A stretch of 34,525 nt of DNA from Lysobacter antibioticus HS124 (GCF_000336385.2 NZ_HG424462.1:1-34525), one strand, 5' to 3'. Numbered from the stretch's first letter, positions 25,250 through 33,724 are shown. Numbers and translations: made by a program. Notes: a model not told the origin generated them from the letters alone.

Positions 25250-25977
25250 GCGCGGCGGACCTCGACCGCGAGCACGTAGCCGGCGCCGCGCACCGACTTG
25301 ATCAGCTGCGGTGCGGCCGGGTCGGTTTCGATCTTGCGCCGCAGCCGGCCGATGCCGACGTCGATGGCGCGATCGAAGGGGCCGGCGTCGCGGCCGTGCA
25401 CGCGGTTCATCAGCTGGTCGCGGCTGAGCACTTCGCGCGGGCGTTCGGCCAAGGCGCGCAGCAGTTCGAACTCGCCGGTGGTGAGCGCGACCTCCTGTCC
25501 GGCCGCGTCGCTCAGCCGGCGAGCCGGCAGGTCCAGACGGAAGCCGCCGAATTCCAGGCAGTGCCCCGCGGCGGGCGCCGGCGCCGGAGCAGGCGCCGCG
25601 CGGCGCAGCACCGAGCGGATCCGCGCCAGCAGCTCGCGCAGATCGAAGGGCTTGGCGACATAGTCGTCGGCGCCGAGTTCCAGGCCGACCACGCGCTCGA
25701 CCGCTTCGCCGCGACCGCTGACCACGATCACCGGGCCGCGCCAGGCGCCTTGCAGATGACGCAGCAGCGACAGGCCGTCTTCATCGGGCAGGCCGAGATC
25801 GAGCAGCACCAGGTCGACCGAATCGTCGAGCGAGGCGCGCGCCTGCGCGGCGCTGGCGGCGCTGACGGTGCGGAAGCCGTTGGCCTGCAGATAGCGGCTC
25901 AACAACGAGGCGATATCGGGATCGTCGTCGACCAGCAGCAGTTTCGGCGCGGGGGCGGATGCGGCGGCAGGGTCCAT
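25246..25977 (-). CDS. OmpR/PhoB-type response regulator
   Basis: A 243-residue two-component regulator. The receiver domain (about 12-125) has D17-D18-D19, D60 as phosphoacceptor (VDLVLLDLGLPDEDG) and the YVAKPF lysine. The C-terminal winged helix (about 148-240) ends RKIETDPAAPQLIKSVRGAG-Y, the hallmark of the family. The start at 25977 gives the usual short N-terminal arm. It is the first gene of an operon with the hybrid kinase, which overlaps its stop codon. A perfect 20-base palindrome 79 bases upstream could be its own operator. Confidence 0.95.
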   Translation of the reverse strand: MDPAAASAPAPKLLLVDDDPDIASLLSRYLQANGFRTVSAASAAQARASLDDSVDLVLLDLGLPDEDGLSLLRHLQGAWRGPVIVVSGRGEAVERVVGLELGADDYVAKPFDLRELLARIRSVLRRAAPAPAPAPAAGHCLEFGGFRLDLPARRLSDAAGQEVALTTGEFELLRALAERPREVLSRDQLMNRVHGRDAGPFDRAIDVGIGRLRRKIETDPAAPQLIKSVRGAGYVLAVEVRRA

Positions 25978-26055
25978 CGGCAGGCTCGCATGGCGGGGAG
26001 CGGCCCGCGAACGGGCAAGGCACAACGCCCAGGATGGGCTTATCGCGCAGCGCCC

Positions 26056-26075
26056 GCAAGCCGCGCGCGGCTTGC
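26056..26075. repeat. Perfect 20-base palindrome
   Basis: GCAAGCCGCGCGCGGCTTGC is identical to its reverse complement. A second inverted repeat, CCGACCGGC (26075-26083) with GCCGGTCGG (26105-26113), follows directly. Both lie in the divergent promoter region between the response regulator and a usp gene. Operator or RNA stem are both possible. Confidence 0.6.
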
Positions 26076-26138
26076 CGACCGGCCGCGCAAGGTGCGATTG
26101 CGACGCCGGTCGGCGCTTGCCCCTGCGATCGCGGACGA

Positions 26139-26152
26139 CTGATCCAGATCAA
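26139..26152 (+). promoter_or_regulatory. FNR/Anr box upstream of the third usp gene
   Basis: CTGATCCAGATCAA matches TTGAT-N4-ATCAA at 9 of 10 positions and shares its CCAG centre with two boxes near the cyd operon. A class II start would lie near 26187, 20 bases before the usp ATG. Confidence 0.7.
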
Positions 26153-26206
26153 GCGCCGCCGAGCCCGGATAGGCCAGGCTGTGGGCGTTTCCCATGCGGA
26201 CTGGCC

Positions 26207-27040
26207 ATGTTCAAGGACATTCTGGTGCCGTTGCTGCTCGGCGACATTCAGCCGCCGGTGTTGCGCATGGCCTGTGCGCTGGCCGAAGCCGGCGGCGGGC
26301 AGGTCACGGCCCTGGTCGGGGTCAGCCTGGCCGCGCCGGTCGCCGAGGCCTGGGATTACTACCCGGCCGGGTTGTACGAAACCATGCGCGAGAGCGCGCT
26401 GGCGACCACCGATGCGATCGCCGAGGCGGTCGAGTTGCGCCTGGCCGGCGAGTCGGCGCGTTGGTCGGTGCGCAAGAGCGAGTCGTTCTGGCTGACCCCG
26501 GGCGAGATCTGCGTGCAACACGCGCGTTACGCCGACCTGACCGTGCTCGGCACCGGTCAACGCGAGGCGCCGGCGCGGCGGCGCTTGTTCGCCGCTCTGC
26601 TCGGCGGCTCCGGCCGGCCGGTGCTGCTGGTGCCGGAGGACTGGGCCGGAGACGGCCGGGTCGAACATGTGGTGCTGGCATGGAAGTCTTCGCGCGAGGC
26701 GGCGCGCGCGTTGCACGATGCCATGCCCTTGCTGGCGCGGGCGCGCTCGGTCGATCTGTTGATGGTCGATCACGATTTCGAGCGCGATTCGCAAGCCGAT
26801 CCGATGGGTTTCCTGCTCGGCAGCCATCTGCAGCGGCATGGGATTCCGGCCGAACTGGTGCGGCGCAGCGCCGAGCGCAGCTCGGTCGGCGAAGTCGTCG
26901 CCGCGCATGCGCGCGAATCCGGCGCCGACCTGATCGTGGCCGGCGGCTACAGCCATCCGCGCCTGCTGGAAGACGTGCTCGGCGGCGTCACCCGCTATCT
27001 GCTCGACCATGCGCCGGTGCCGGTGTTGTTCTCGCACTGA
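26207..27040 (+). CDS. Universal stress protein, tandem-domain
   Basis: A 277-residue paralogue of the tandem usp gene at 20094, beginning MFKDILVPLLLGDIQPPVLR. Domain 1 spans about 1-145 and domain 2 about 150-277. The second domain ends with GGYSHPRLLEDVLGGVTRYL, the ATP-binding pattern; the first has a shorter GTGQREAPARRRLFAALLGG version. An FNR-type box lies 68 bases upstream. Together with the other two usp genes it forms an apparent oxygen-responsive set. Confidence 0.92.
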   Translation: MFKDILVPLLLGDIQPPVLRMACALAEAGGGQVTALVGVSLAAPVAEAWDYYPAGLYETMRESALATTDAIAEAVELRLAGESARWSVRKSESFWLTPGEICVQHARYADLTVLGTGQREAPARRRLFAALLGGSGRPVLLVPEDWAGDGRVEHVVLAWKSSREAARALHDAMPLLARARSVDLLMVDHDFERDSQADPMGFLLGSHLQRHGIPAELVRRSAERSSVGEVVAAHARESGADLIVAGGYSHPRLLEDVLGGVTRYLLDHAPVPVLFSH

Positions 27041-27092
27041 GCCGGCCGGGCGGGCGAGGACAGGGGAGTTCTTGGCGCGACCTACCTATCGC

Positions 27093-27118
27093 CGTTCCCG
27101 CGAAGGCGGGAACCCAGG
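27093..27118. repeat. Short dispersed palindromic repeat
   Basis: TTCCCGC-GAAG-GCGGGAA forms a 7-bp hairpin (27095-27112) inside CGTTCCCGC...GGGAACCCAGG. This kind of element is widely scattered in Xanthomonadaceae and other proteobacterial genomes. It may also help to end transcription of the usp and the convergent exporter gene. Confidence 0.6.
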
Positions 27119-27141
27119 GCTTTATCGCCACGCAGGGCAAA

Positions 27142-27765
27142 TCAGGCCGCGCGGCGCAGGGCCGAGGCCGCGAGCAGGGCGCCGAAGCCGACCAGCAAGG
27201 CGCCGAACACGCGGTCCAGCCAGCGCCTGAAGCGTAGCAGGCGAGCGCGCACTTCTTCGCCGGACAGGGCCAGCGCGACCAGGCCGAACCACGCGATGTG
27301 CGCGGCGGATACGAAGGCGCCGTAACCGATGCGCTGCGCGAGCGGCGTGTCCGGTTGGACCGCCTGCAGGAACAGGCTGACCACGAACACCGTGCTCTTG
27401 GGATTCAGCGCATTGGTCAGAAACCCCGTGCGCAGCGCGGCGAAATCCGACAACGCTACCGGCGCGGACGGCCCGGCAGCGGCGGCGGTGGGCGTGCGCA
27501 GCATCTTGACGCCCAGCCACAGCAGGTACAGCGCGCCGATCAGTTTCAGCGCGGCGTACAGGCGCAACGATTGCTGGATCGCCAGGCCGACGCCGAGCAG
27601 GGTGTAGGCGATGTGCACCCAAACGCCCAGGCCGATGCCCAGGGCGGTCAGCAGTCCGGCGCGGCGCGACAGCAGCAGGCTGTTGCGCGAGACCATGGCG
27701 AAGTCCGGCCCCGGGCTGATGACGGCGATCAAGGTGATGGTGACGACAGCTAACAGCTCATGCAT
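27142..27765 (-). CDS. LysE/RhtB-family amino acid exporter
   Basis: A 207-residue inner-membrane exporter with about six hydrophobic helices. The family signature near the N-terminus, ISPGPDFAMVSRNSLL followed by GLLTALGIGLG, is clear, and FLTNALNPKSTVFVVSLFLQ is the second conserved block. Members export homoserine, threonine, lysine or other small amino acids; the substrate cannot be told. The divergent LysR gene 44 bases away is the likely regulator. Confidence 0.92.
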   Translation of the reverse strand: MHELLAVVTITLIAVISPGPDFAMVSRNSLLLSRRAGLLTALGIGLGVWVHIAYTLLGVGLAIQQSLRLYAALKLIGALYLLWLGVKMLRTPTAAAAGPSAPVALSDFAALRTGFLTNALNPKSTVFVVSLFLQAVQPDTPLAQRIGYGAFVSAAHIAWFGLVALALSGEEVRARLLRFRRWLDRVFGALLVGFGALLAASALRRAA

Positions 27766-27809
27766 GCGCGGGACGGGCGAAAATCGGCAATTGCCGCTAA
27801 ATTAGGCCG

Positions 27810-28742
27810 ATGAAAAGCCGTCCGCAAACGACGATTGTTCACTCAATGGGTGAGGAAAAATCACGACCGACGCGGGCTCGGCTGCCGCCGTTGGGCGCGT
27901 TGCGTTGCTTCGAGGCGGCGGCGCGGCTGCAGAGCTTTACCCGCGCCGCCCAGGAACTGCACCTGACCCACGGCGCGATCAGCCGGGCGGTGCGTTCGAT
28001 CGAGGACGCTCTGGGCGTAGCCCTGTTCGAACGCCGTCACCAACGGGTACGGCTGACCGCGGCCGGTGCGCGCCTGCGCGAGGCGGCGGCGAACGCGTTC
28101 GACGGGTTGGAGGCGGCGGTACGCGAGTTGCGCGCGGCCGCCGGGCCGCGTCCGCTGCGCTTGTCCTGCGAGCCGACCCTGATGATGCGTTGGCTGATCC
28201 CGCGCCTGGCCGGTTTCCACGCGCAGCATCCGCAGATCGCCTTGCAATTGGTCGCCGGCGGCGGGCCGGTGCCATTCGGCGAGGTCGACCTGGCGATCCG
28301 GCGCAACGATTTCGACCGCGACGGCGCACATGCCGAGTTCTTGTTCGAAGAGCGCATCGGCCCGGTCTGCAGCCCGCGCACGCGCGGGCAATGGCTGACC
28401 GCCGCCGCGCGGCCGCGCTTGCGCGCCGAAGCCTGCCTGCTGCATACCGCGACCCGGCCCGGGGCGTGGAACGATTGGGCCCGGGCCAGCGGCGCGACCC
28501 TGCCGCAGCGGCGCGGCCAGCGTTTCGAGCATTTCTACTTCAGTCTGCAGGCGGCCGTGGCCGGCCTCGGCGTGGCGATCGGGCCCTGGCAGGCGGTACG
28601 CGACGACATCGACGCCGGCCTGCTCGAAGCGCCGCTGGGCTTCGTCGCCGACGGCAGCCGTTACGAGCTGTTGTCGCCGCAGGCGCCGATGGCGGGGACG
28701 CCGGAAGCGGCGGTGCTGGACTGGCTGCGCGCGCAGGCCTAG
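27810..28742 (+). CDS. LysR-family transcriptional regulator (GcvA-like)
   Basis: A 310-residue LysR-type regulator. The helix-turn-helix covers about residues 26-85 (LGALRCFEAAARLQSFTRAA, then HGAISRAVRSIEDALG). The effector domain has the GcvA-group features LSCEPTLMMRWLIPRLAGF and DLAIRR. A second in-frame ATG at 27846 would trim 12 residues. It is divergent from the amino acid exporter. The stop overlaps the stop of the convergent AraC gene in the sequence CTAG. Confidence 0.92.
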   Translation: MKSRPQTTIVHSMGEEKSRPTRARLPPLGALRCFEAAARLQSFTRAAQELHLTHGAISRAVRSIEDALGVALFERRHQRVRLTAAGARLREAAANAFDGLEAAVRELRAAAGPRPLRLSCEPTLMMRWLIPRLAGFHAQHPQIALQLVAGGGPVPFGEVDLAIRRNDFDRDGAHAEFLFEERIGPVCSPRTRGQWLTAAARPRLRAEACLLHTATRPGAWNDWARASGATLPQRRGQRFEHFYFSLQAAVAGLGVAIGPWQAVRDDIDAGLLEAPLGFVADGSRYELLSPQAPMAGTPEAAVLDWLRAQA

Positions 28743-29638
28743 CCGCTGTACAGCGCTTCGGGCGTCCGGCGCAGCCGGGCCACGTCGCGCAACGGCGGCG
28801 CGCCGAACAGGCGGTTGTATTCGCGGCTGAACTGCGAGGGGCTGTCGTAGCCGACCGCATAGCCGGCGCTGGCGGCGTCGAGCGCGCGGCTCAGCATCAG
28901 CTTGCGCGCTTCCTGCAGGCGCAGTTGCTTCTGGAACTGCAGCGGGCTCATCCGGGTGACCGATTTGAAATGCGCGTGCAGCGCCGAAGGGCTCATCCGC
29001 GCCTGGGCCGCCAGTTCGGCCAGATCGAACGGATCGCGGAAATGCCGCTTGATCCACGCGATCGCGCGTTGGATCTGGCCGAGCCGGCTGTCGGCCTGGG
29101 CGATTTCGCGCAGGCGCGAACCTTGTTCGCCCTTCATCAGCCGGTACAGGATTTCGCGTTCGACCAGCGGCGCCAGCAGCGCGATATCGTCGGGCGTGCG
29201 CAACAGACGCAGCAGGCGCAAGGCGGCGTCGACCAGTTCCGGCTGCAGATCGCCGAGCATCAGACTGGGGTCGGACGTCGCCGCCGCCGGCGTCGCGCCC
29301 ATCTCCATCCATAGCGCGGCAAGCATGGCCGGGTCGAGGTCCAGACGCAGGCACAGATAGGGTCGCTCGGCTGAGGCTTCGATCACCTGACCTACGATGG
29401 GTACGTCGACCGACACGGTCAGATAGCGATTGCGGTCGTACTCGTAGACCCGGTCGCCGAGCAACACCCGTTTGCGCCCCTGCACGACGATGCACACCGC
29501 CGGTTCGTGCAGGGCGTGCAGCGCCTCGGTCGGTGCGGCGCTGCGGGTCAGCGCCAGGCGCGGGATCGCGGTTTCGTGCACGCCGTCGTCGACGGCGTTT
29601 CGAGCAACCAGGTCGGTCAGTTCGGCGAGGGCTGACAT
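28739..29638 (-). CDS. AraC-family transcriptional regulator
   Basis: A 299-residue regulator with an AraC_N-type ligand domain (about 20-175, ALHEPAVCIVVQGRKRVLLG) and two helix-turn-helix motifs at the C-terminus (about 195-290). These contain DLAELAAQARMSPSALHAHF and VGYDSPSQFSREYNRLFG. This subgroup (YqhC-like) usually sits divergent from a dehydrogenase it activates in response to aldehydes, and here a short-chain dehydrogenase gene begins 231 bases away on the other strand. Confidence 0.93.
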   Translation of the reverse strand: MSALAELTDLVARNAVDDGVHETAIPRLALTRSAAPTEALHALHEPAVCIVVQGRKRVLLGDRVYEYDRNRYLTVSVDVPIVGQVIEASAERPYLCLRLDLDPAMLAALWMEMGATPAAATSDPSLMLGDLQPELVDAALRLLRLLRTPDDIALLAPLVEREILYRLMKGEQGSRLREIAQADSRLGQIQRAIAWIKRHFRDPFDLAELAAQARMSPSALHAHFKSVTRMSPLQFQKQLRLQEARKLMLSRALDAASAGYAVGYDSPSQFSREYNRLFGAPPLRDVARLRRTPEALYSG

Positions 29639-29868
29639 CGTCGGTCCGCAGCGGCAGGCAGGAGAAAGACCGGCGAATGCGGGCGAATTCGCCGGCCGGG
29701 GAAGGGGGCGATGATCCGCCGCGGACGCTGCAGCGGCAAGCGCAGCGGTCGCGCTTTGGAGAATCGTGCAAGAACCGCCCGCAATCGTTCTACCGCCTCC
29801 CGGACGGGCGCGACGACAGTGGCGCCAGGCCGGACGAACCGCGTCCGCCGCTTCCCAGGAGCTCCGCC

Positions 29869-30630
29869 ATGTCCTCTGTTCCAGCTATTTCAGCCATTCC
29901 AGCCATTCCAGCCAAGACCGTACTGATCACCGGCGCCAGCAGCGGCATCGGCGAAGCCACCGCCCGCCTGCTCGCCGCGCGCGGCGCGCGGGTGGTGATC
30001 GGCGCCCGCCGCGGCGAACGCCTGCACGCCCTGGCCGAAGAGATCGCCGCGGCCGGCGGGCAGGTGCGCCAACGCGTACTCGACGTCACCGACGCCGGCG
30101 ATGTGGCCGCCTTCGCCGCCTACGCGCAAGAGCAGTTCGGCGCCATCGACGTGTTGGTCAACAACGCCGGGGTGATGCCGCTGTCGACCCTGGACGCGCT
30201 CAAGCTCGACGAGTGGAACCGGATGATCGACGTCAACATCCGCGGCGTGCTCCACGGCATCGCCGCGGTGCTGCCGGCGATGCGGGCCCAGGGGCATGGC
30301 CAGGTGGTCAACGTCGCTTCGTTGGGCGCGCATTACGTGGTGCCGACCGGCGCGGTGTATTGCGCGACCAAGTTCGCGGTGTGGGCGATCTCCGACGGCC
30401 TGCGCCAGGAGAACGAGCGCATCCGCGTGACCACGATTTCGCCCGGCGTGGTCGAATCGGAACTGGCCGACAGCATCAGCGACCCCGCGGCGCGCGAGAA
30501 CATGAAGGCATTCCGTCGCATCGCGATCCAGCCCGATGCGATCGCGCGCGCGATCGCGTTCGCGATCGAGCAGCCGGACGATGTCGACGTCAGCGAGGTG
30601 ATCGTGCGCCCTACGGCCGGGACGTTCTGA
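29869..30630 (+). CDS. Short-chain dehydrogenase/reductase
   Basis: A 253-residue NAD(P)-dependent classical SDR. The cofactor motif TGASSGIG is at residues 21-28 and NNAG at 98-101; the catalytic residues are S151, Y164 and K168 (YCATK). R48 after GAR suggests a preference for NADPH. The start has CAGGAG 7 bases upstream. The first 16 residues are an odd low-complexity stretch (SSVPAISAIPAIPA) encoded by a tandem 9-base repeat. Likely controlled by the divergent AraC regulator; substrate unknown. A terminator follows at 30745. Confidence 0.93.
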   Translation: MSSVPAISAIPAIPAKTVLITGASSGIGEATARLLAARGARVVIGARRGERLHALAEEIAAAGGQVRQRVLDVTDAGDVAAFAAYAQEQFGAIDVLVNNAGVMPLSTLDALKLDEWNRMIDVNIRGVLHGIAAVLPAMRAQGHGQVVNVASLGAHYVVPTGAVYCATKFAVWAISDGLRQENERIRVTTISPGVVESELADSISDPAARENMKAFRRIAIQPDAIARAIAFAIEQPDDVDVSEVIVRPTAGTF

Positions 30631-30644
30631 GTTGCGGGGATGGG

Positions 30645-30716
30645 GGATTCGGGATTCGGGATTGGCTAGGCGAATCCGAATCCGCTTTCGGCGGTCGTCG
30701 GTCGGCGGTCGTCGGT
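30645..30716. repeat. Cluster of short tandem and inverted repeats
   Basis: Three copies of GGATTCG/GGATTGG (30645-30665) are followed by the inverted form CGAATCCGAATCCG (30671-30684), so this can fold as a hairpin. Then come two exact 14-base copies of CGGCGGTCGTCGGT (30689-30716). A third type, CGTTTTCG, is repeated three times at 30761-30784. Confidence 0.7.
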
Positions 30717-30744
30717 CGGGTCGATGGATTGCGATCGCGAATGC

Positions 30745-30776
30745 GGCAGGGCGAGCCTGCCGTTTTCGCGTTTTCG
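30745..30776 (+). terminator. Intrinsic terminator after the SDR gene
   Basis: Stem GGCAGG/CCTGCC (30745-30761, 5-base loop) followed by GTTTTCGCGTTTTCG. The T tract is interrupted by CG, so strength is moderate. Confidence 0.5.
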
Positions 30777-30793
30777 CGTTTTCGCTTAGCGGC

Positions 30794-31606
30794 TCAGGCG
30801 AAATCGAACAGCGCGTTGAGGCGGCCGTAGTCCATTGCCCGCGCTTGCAGCGGCCGCGAGTCGCCGTCGCCGAGAAAGCCGCCGGCGAGGTCGGCCAGGC
30901 GGGCATAGGCCGACTGCGCCAGGTCCGATCCGGCGCTGAGCCGGCGCACGCCCCAACCCTGCAGTTCGGCGGCCGGCGGCAAGGCCGGACGTGCGAGCAG
31001 GTTCAACGGCAGGTCGCAGCCGGCGGCGATCGCGCGTACTTCGTGCTCGGCGGTCAGGCCGGGCACGAACAAGCCGTCGGCGCCGGCCTCGCGGTAGCGC
31101 GCGGCTCGGGCGAGGGTGGCCTCGACCCGCTCGCCCTCCGCGGCGAGGCCGCGCAAGTACACGTCGGTGCGCGCGTTGAGGTAGAGCGGCACGCCGAGCC
31201 GGGCGGCCGCGGTTTTGACCCGTTCGATCTTGGCGCACAACCGCTCGGGGCCGGCGCCGCCGTCCTCCAGGTTGATGCCGACCGCACCGATGTCGATCAG
31301 CGCCGCGACGGTGTCGGCGACTTGCGCCGGATCGTCGGAGTAGCCGCCTTCGACATCGACCGACAAGGGAATGCGGATCGCGCGGGCGATGCCGGCGGCC
31401 ACGTCGATCAGGCGCTGCGCCGGCAAGCGGTCGCCGTCGGCGTAGCCCTGCGCCCACGCGACGCCGGCGCTGGTGGTGGCCAGCGCTTTTGCGCCGAGGC
31501 TTTCGATCAGGCGCGCGCTGCCGGCGTCCCAGCCATTGGCGAGCAACAGTACGCCGTCGTGATGGAAACGATGGAACTGCGCGGCGTGATCGGCGGTGGC
31601 GGACAT
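30794..31606 (-). CDS. PEP mutase/isocitrate lyase family protein
   Basis: A 270-residue TIM-barrel protein. The start at 31606 has GGAA 8 bases upstream. Family features are LLLANGWDAGSARLIESLGA, TTSAGVAWAQGYADGDRLP, the metal-binding DVEGGYSDDP and INLEDGG. The KKCGH signature of true isocitrate lyase is absent, so it belongs with oxaloacetate decarboxylase, phosphonomutase-like or methylisocitrate-lyase-like enzymes; the reaction cannot be fixed from sequence. It lies between convergent SDR and co-directional peptidase genes, with no evident pathway link. Confidence 0.88.
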   Translation of the reverse strand: MSATADHAAQFHRFHHDGVLLLANGWDAGSARLIESLGAKALATTSAGVAWAQGYADGDRLPAQRLIDVAAGIARAIRIPLSVDVEGGYSDDPAQVADTVAALIDIGAVGINLEDGGAGPERLCAKIERVKTAAARLGVPLYLNARTDVYLRGLAAEGERVEATLARAARYREAGADGLFVPGLTAEHEVRAIAAGCDLPLNLLARPALPPAAELQGWGVRRLSAGSDLAQSAYARLADLAGGFLGDGDSRPLQARAMDYGRLNALFDFA

Positions 31607-31655
31607 CGAGGGTTTCCTTCGCAAGGGCGCGCAGTATCGGCCGCGCGGGCAGGGT

Positions 31656-32573
31656 TTACTTGCCGTTTTCGGACATCGACGTCGGCGCCAGGCGGGTGTC
31701 GGCGTCCCAGCGCCGGATCGCGTCTTCGACCGCGTCGACGCCGAGCGCGGCGGCGGCCGGATCGATTTCGTCGAGGGTGTCGTGGGCGCTGTGGATCACC
31801 CGCATCACCTTGGCCGTCTCGGCGGTTTTCTCGCGCCGGTACGCGGCCAGGATCAGCGGTACTTCCTCGGCGCCGATCAACGAGTACGACACCGCCGGCC
31901 AGCCAGCCTTGAGGAAGGAGCGGTGGTCGCTGGGCGGATACTGCTCGCCCGGCGCCAGGCTCAGGCCGGCGGCCTCGGCGGCGCTGCGGCTGGCCGCGAC
32001 CAGCGCGCTGTCGGCCTCGGGGGTCATCATCCACAGGGTCTTGCCCCAGCCGAACACGTCGAAGTTGACGTACAACGCCGGCTTGGCGCGGTTCTGCGCG
32101 ATGTAGGCGGCCGAGCCGAGCAGGCCGGCTTCTTCCAGGTCCCAGAACGCGACCGCGACGCGATGGCGGCTCAGCGGACGCTGCTTGAAGCGCTCGGCCA
32201 AGGCCAGCACGGTCGCACTGCCGGACGCGTTGTCGGTGGCGCCACGGCCTTCGCCGACGCGATCGAAGTGCGCGCCGAACAACAGCAGCGGCGCATCCGC
32301 CGGCCCGGACACGTCGGCGACCAGGTTGGTGCCGCGGCCGTGTTTGCCCGCTTCGAACGTTTGCGCATTCCAGTGCAGGCCGATCGCGTCGAGCCGGCGT
32401 TCGATCGCGCTCCGGCGTCCATCGCCGGCGTCGGCATCGGCGATCGCGTCGACGTCGCCGATCCAGCGTTGGGCTTTGGGCGCCGCTTCGCGGGCAAGGG
32501 CGGGCGCGGCAGCGGTCAGCCACAGCGCGGCGGCGACGGCAATCACGAGCGTAACGGGGCGGCGTCGTTGCAT
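31656..32573 (-). CDS. Secreted M28-family zinc peptidase
   Basis: A 305-residue exported aminopeptidase-like enzyme. A Sec signal peptide is clear (MQRRRPVTLVIAVAAALWLT, probable cleavage after ALA27). Two-zinc ligands and catalytic residues follow the M28 order: H102 and D104 (GAHFDRVG), D114 (GATDNASG), E147-E148 (WDLEEAGLLGS), D172 (NFDVFGWG) and a late His in VIHSAHDTLDEID. GAGGAA 5 bases before the start is a good ribosome binding site. Probably periplasmic or secreted, acting on peptides. Confidence 0.93.
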   Translation of the reverse strand: MQRRRPVTLVIAVAAALWLTAAAPALAREAAPKAQRWIGDVDAIADADAGDGRRSAIERRLDAIGLHWNAQTFEAGKHGRGTNLVADVSGPADAPLLLFGAHFDRVGEGRGATDNASGSATVLALAERFKQRPLSRHRVAVAFWDLEEAGLLGSAAYIAQNRAKPALYVNFDVFGWGKTLWMMTPEADSALVAASRSAAEAAGLSLAPGEQYPPSDHRSFLKAGWPAVSYSLIGAEEVPLILAAYRREKTAETAKVMRVIHSAHDTLDEIDPAAAALGVDAVEDAIRRWDADTRLAPTSMSENGK

Positions 32574-32702
32574 GAGTTCCTCGGAATGGGATGGGCGAAA
32601 CGGAGCGGTCATTGTGAACCTAGTAACATTATCAGTGCCTTGCACCGCACAAAGCGGCCGCGTAGCCTGCTCGGAGTGGCAGCAAGGCGGCAGGGGAAGG
32701 AC

Positions 32703-33350
32703 ATGACCATCCGTGTTTTCATCGTCGACGATCATGCGCTGGTGCGTACCGGCATGCGCATGATTCTGTCCGCGGAAACGGATATCGAGGTGCTCGGCGA
32801 CGTCGAAAGCGGCGAAGAGGCGATGCCGCTGATCCGCAAGCTCAAGCCCGATGTCGTGCTGTGCGATCTGCACCTGCCCGGCGTCAGCGGCCTGGAAGTG
32901 ACCGAGCGCATCGTCAAGGGCGATCACGGCACCCGGGTCATCATCGTCTCGGTGCTCGAAGACGGGCCGATGCCCAAGCGCCTGCTCGAAGTCGGCGCGT
33001 CGGGTTACGTCGGCAAGGGCGGCGACGCCAGCGAGCTGTTGCGGGCGATCCGCGACGTCGCCCGCGGCAAGCGCTACCTGGCCAGCAACATCGCCCAGAA
33101 CCTGGCGCTGTCGAATATCGACGGCGGCGCGTCGCCGTTCGACGAGCTCTCGCCGCGCGAACTGGAGATCGCCTTGTTGCTGGTGCAGGGCTTCCGGCAG
33201 GAAGAAATCGCCAAGCGCCTGAGCCTCAGCGCCAAGACCGTCAACACGCACAAGACCCGGCTGTTCGAGAAGCTGGCGATCACCGACACCATCGCCCTGG
33301 CGCGCTTGGCCGCGCAGTACGGGCTGGCGGATCCGGCGCATTCGTTGTGA
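32703..33350 (+). CDS. gacA: GacA/UvrY-type LuxR-family response regulator
   Basis: A 215-residue regulator. The receiver domain has D9-D10, D55 as phosphoacceptor (DVVLCDLHLPG) and a conserved lysine in YVGKGG. The LuxR-type helix-turn-helix (about 145-210, ELSPRELEIALLLVQGF, then RLSLSAKTVNTHKTRLFEKL) resembles E. coli UvrY and the xanthomonad GacA closely along its length, including the RYLASNIAQNLALSNI linker. The partner kinase is expected to be a GacS-type hybrid encoded elsewhere. In relatives this system controls small RNAs that sequester RsmA and so tunes secreted enzymes and motility. Confidence 0.88.
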   Translation: MTIRVFIVDDHALVRTGMRMILSAETDIEVLGDVESGEEAMPLIRKLKPDVVLCDLHLPGVSGLEVTERIVKGDHGTRVIIVSVLEDGPMPKRLLEVGASGYVGKGGDASELLRAIRDVARGKRYLASNIAQNLALSNIDGGASPFDELSPRELEIALLLVQGFRQEEIAKRLSLSAKTVNTHKTRLFEKLAITDTIALARLAAQYGLADPAHSL

Positions 33351-33724
33351 TGCGGCGGTAGCCGCGACTGCAACAGCGACATTCAATCCCGACATTCAAC
33401 CCCGGTCCCGGTTCCATAGACGAGGGCGGCCGGCAGGGAGCGCGGCGAACCTTTGGGCCGTTGCCGGTGGCTGCACGAAGCCCGCGACTGCCCTTTTCGA
33501 AACGGGACGCGATCGGCTGGGCTTGGGCCAACTGGTGTGCTTTCGTCGATTCGCTCCGTGAGAGAACGGTGCGCGATTGCGCCCGCGCCGGGCTTGTCCG
33601 CTTGCGCTGTTCCTCATCGAAAAGCTGGGATTCGCAGGCGCTCCTCGCAACGATAAGCGGACCGAGCGAGCGCGGGGTCGATGCAGTGAGACGCGATGCG
33701 CGCGTGTCGGCGAATCGCGGCGAT
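33351..33724. other. Intergenic region, nothing recognised
   Basis: About 370 bases between gacA and the terminator of the convergent gene. Short open frames are present on both strands without ribosome binding sites or family patterns. No cluster of GGA loops typical of an Rsm-type small RNA was seen. Confidence 0.4.

Noticed and set aside
27861-29771. Minus-strand frame of 636 codons across lysR, araC and the SDR promoter
   Set aside because: It overlaps two confident regulator genes in other frames and has no family pattern.
33351-33724. An RsmY/RsmZ-like small RNA beside gacA
   Set aside because: No series of exposed GGA motifs in hairpin loops and no terminator in the expected orientation; the only terminator here belongs to the minus-strand gene.
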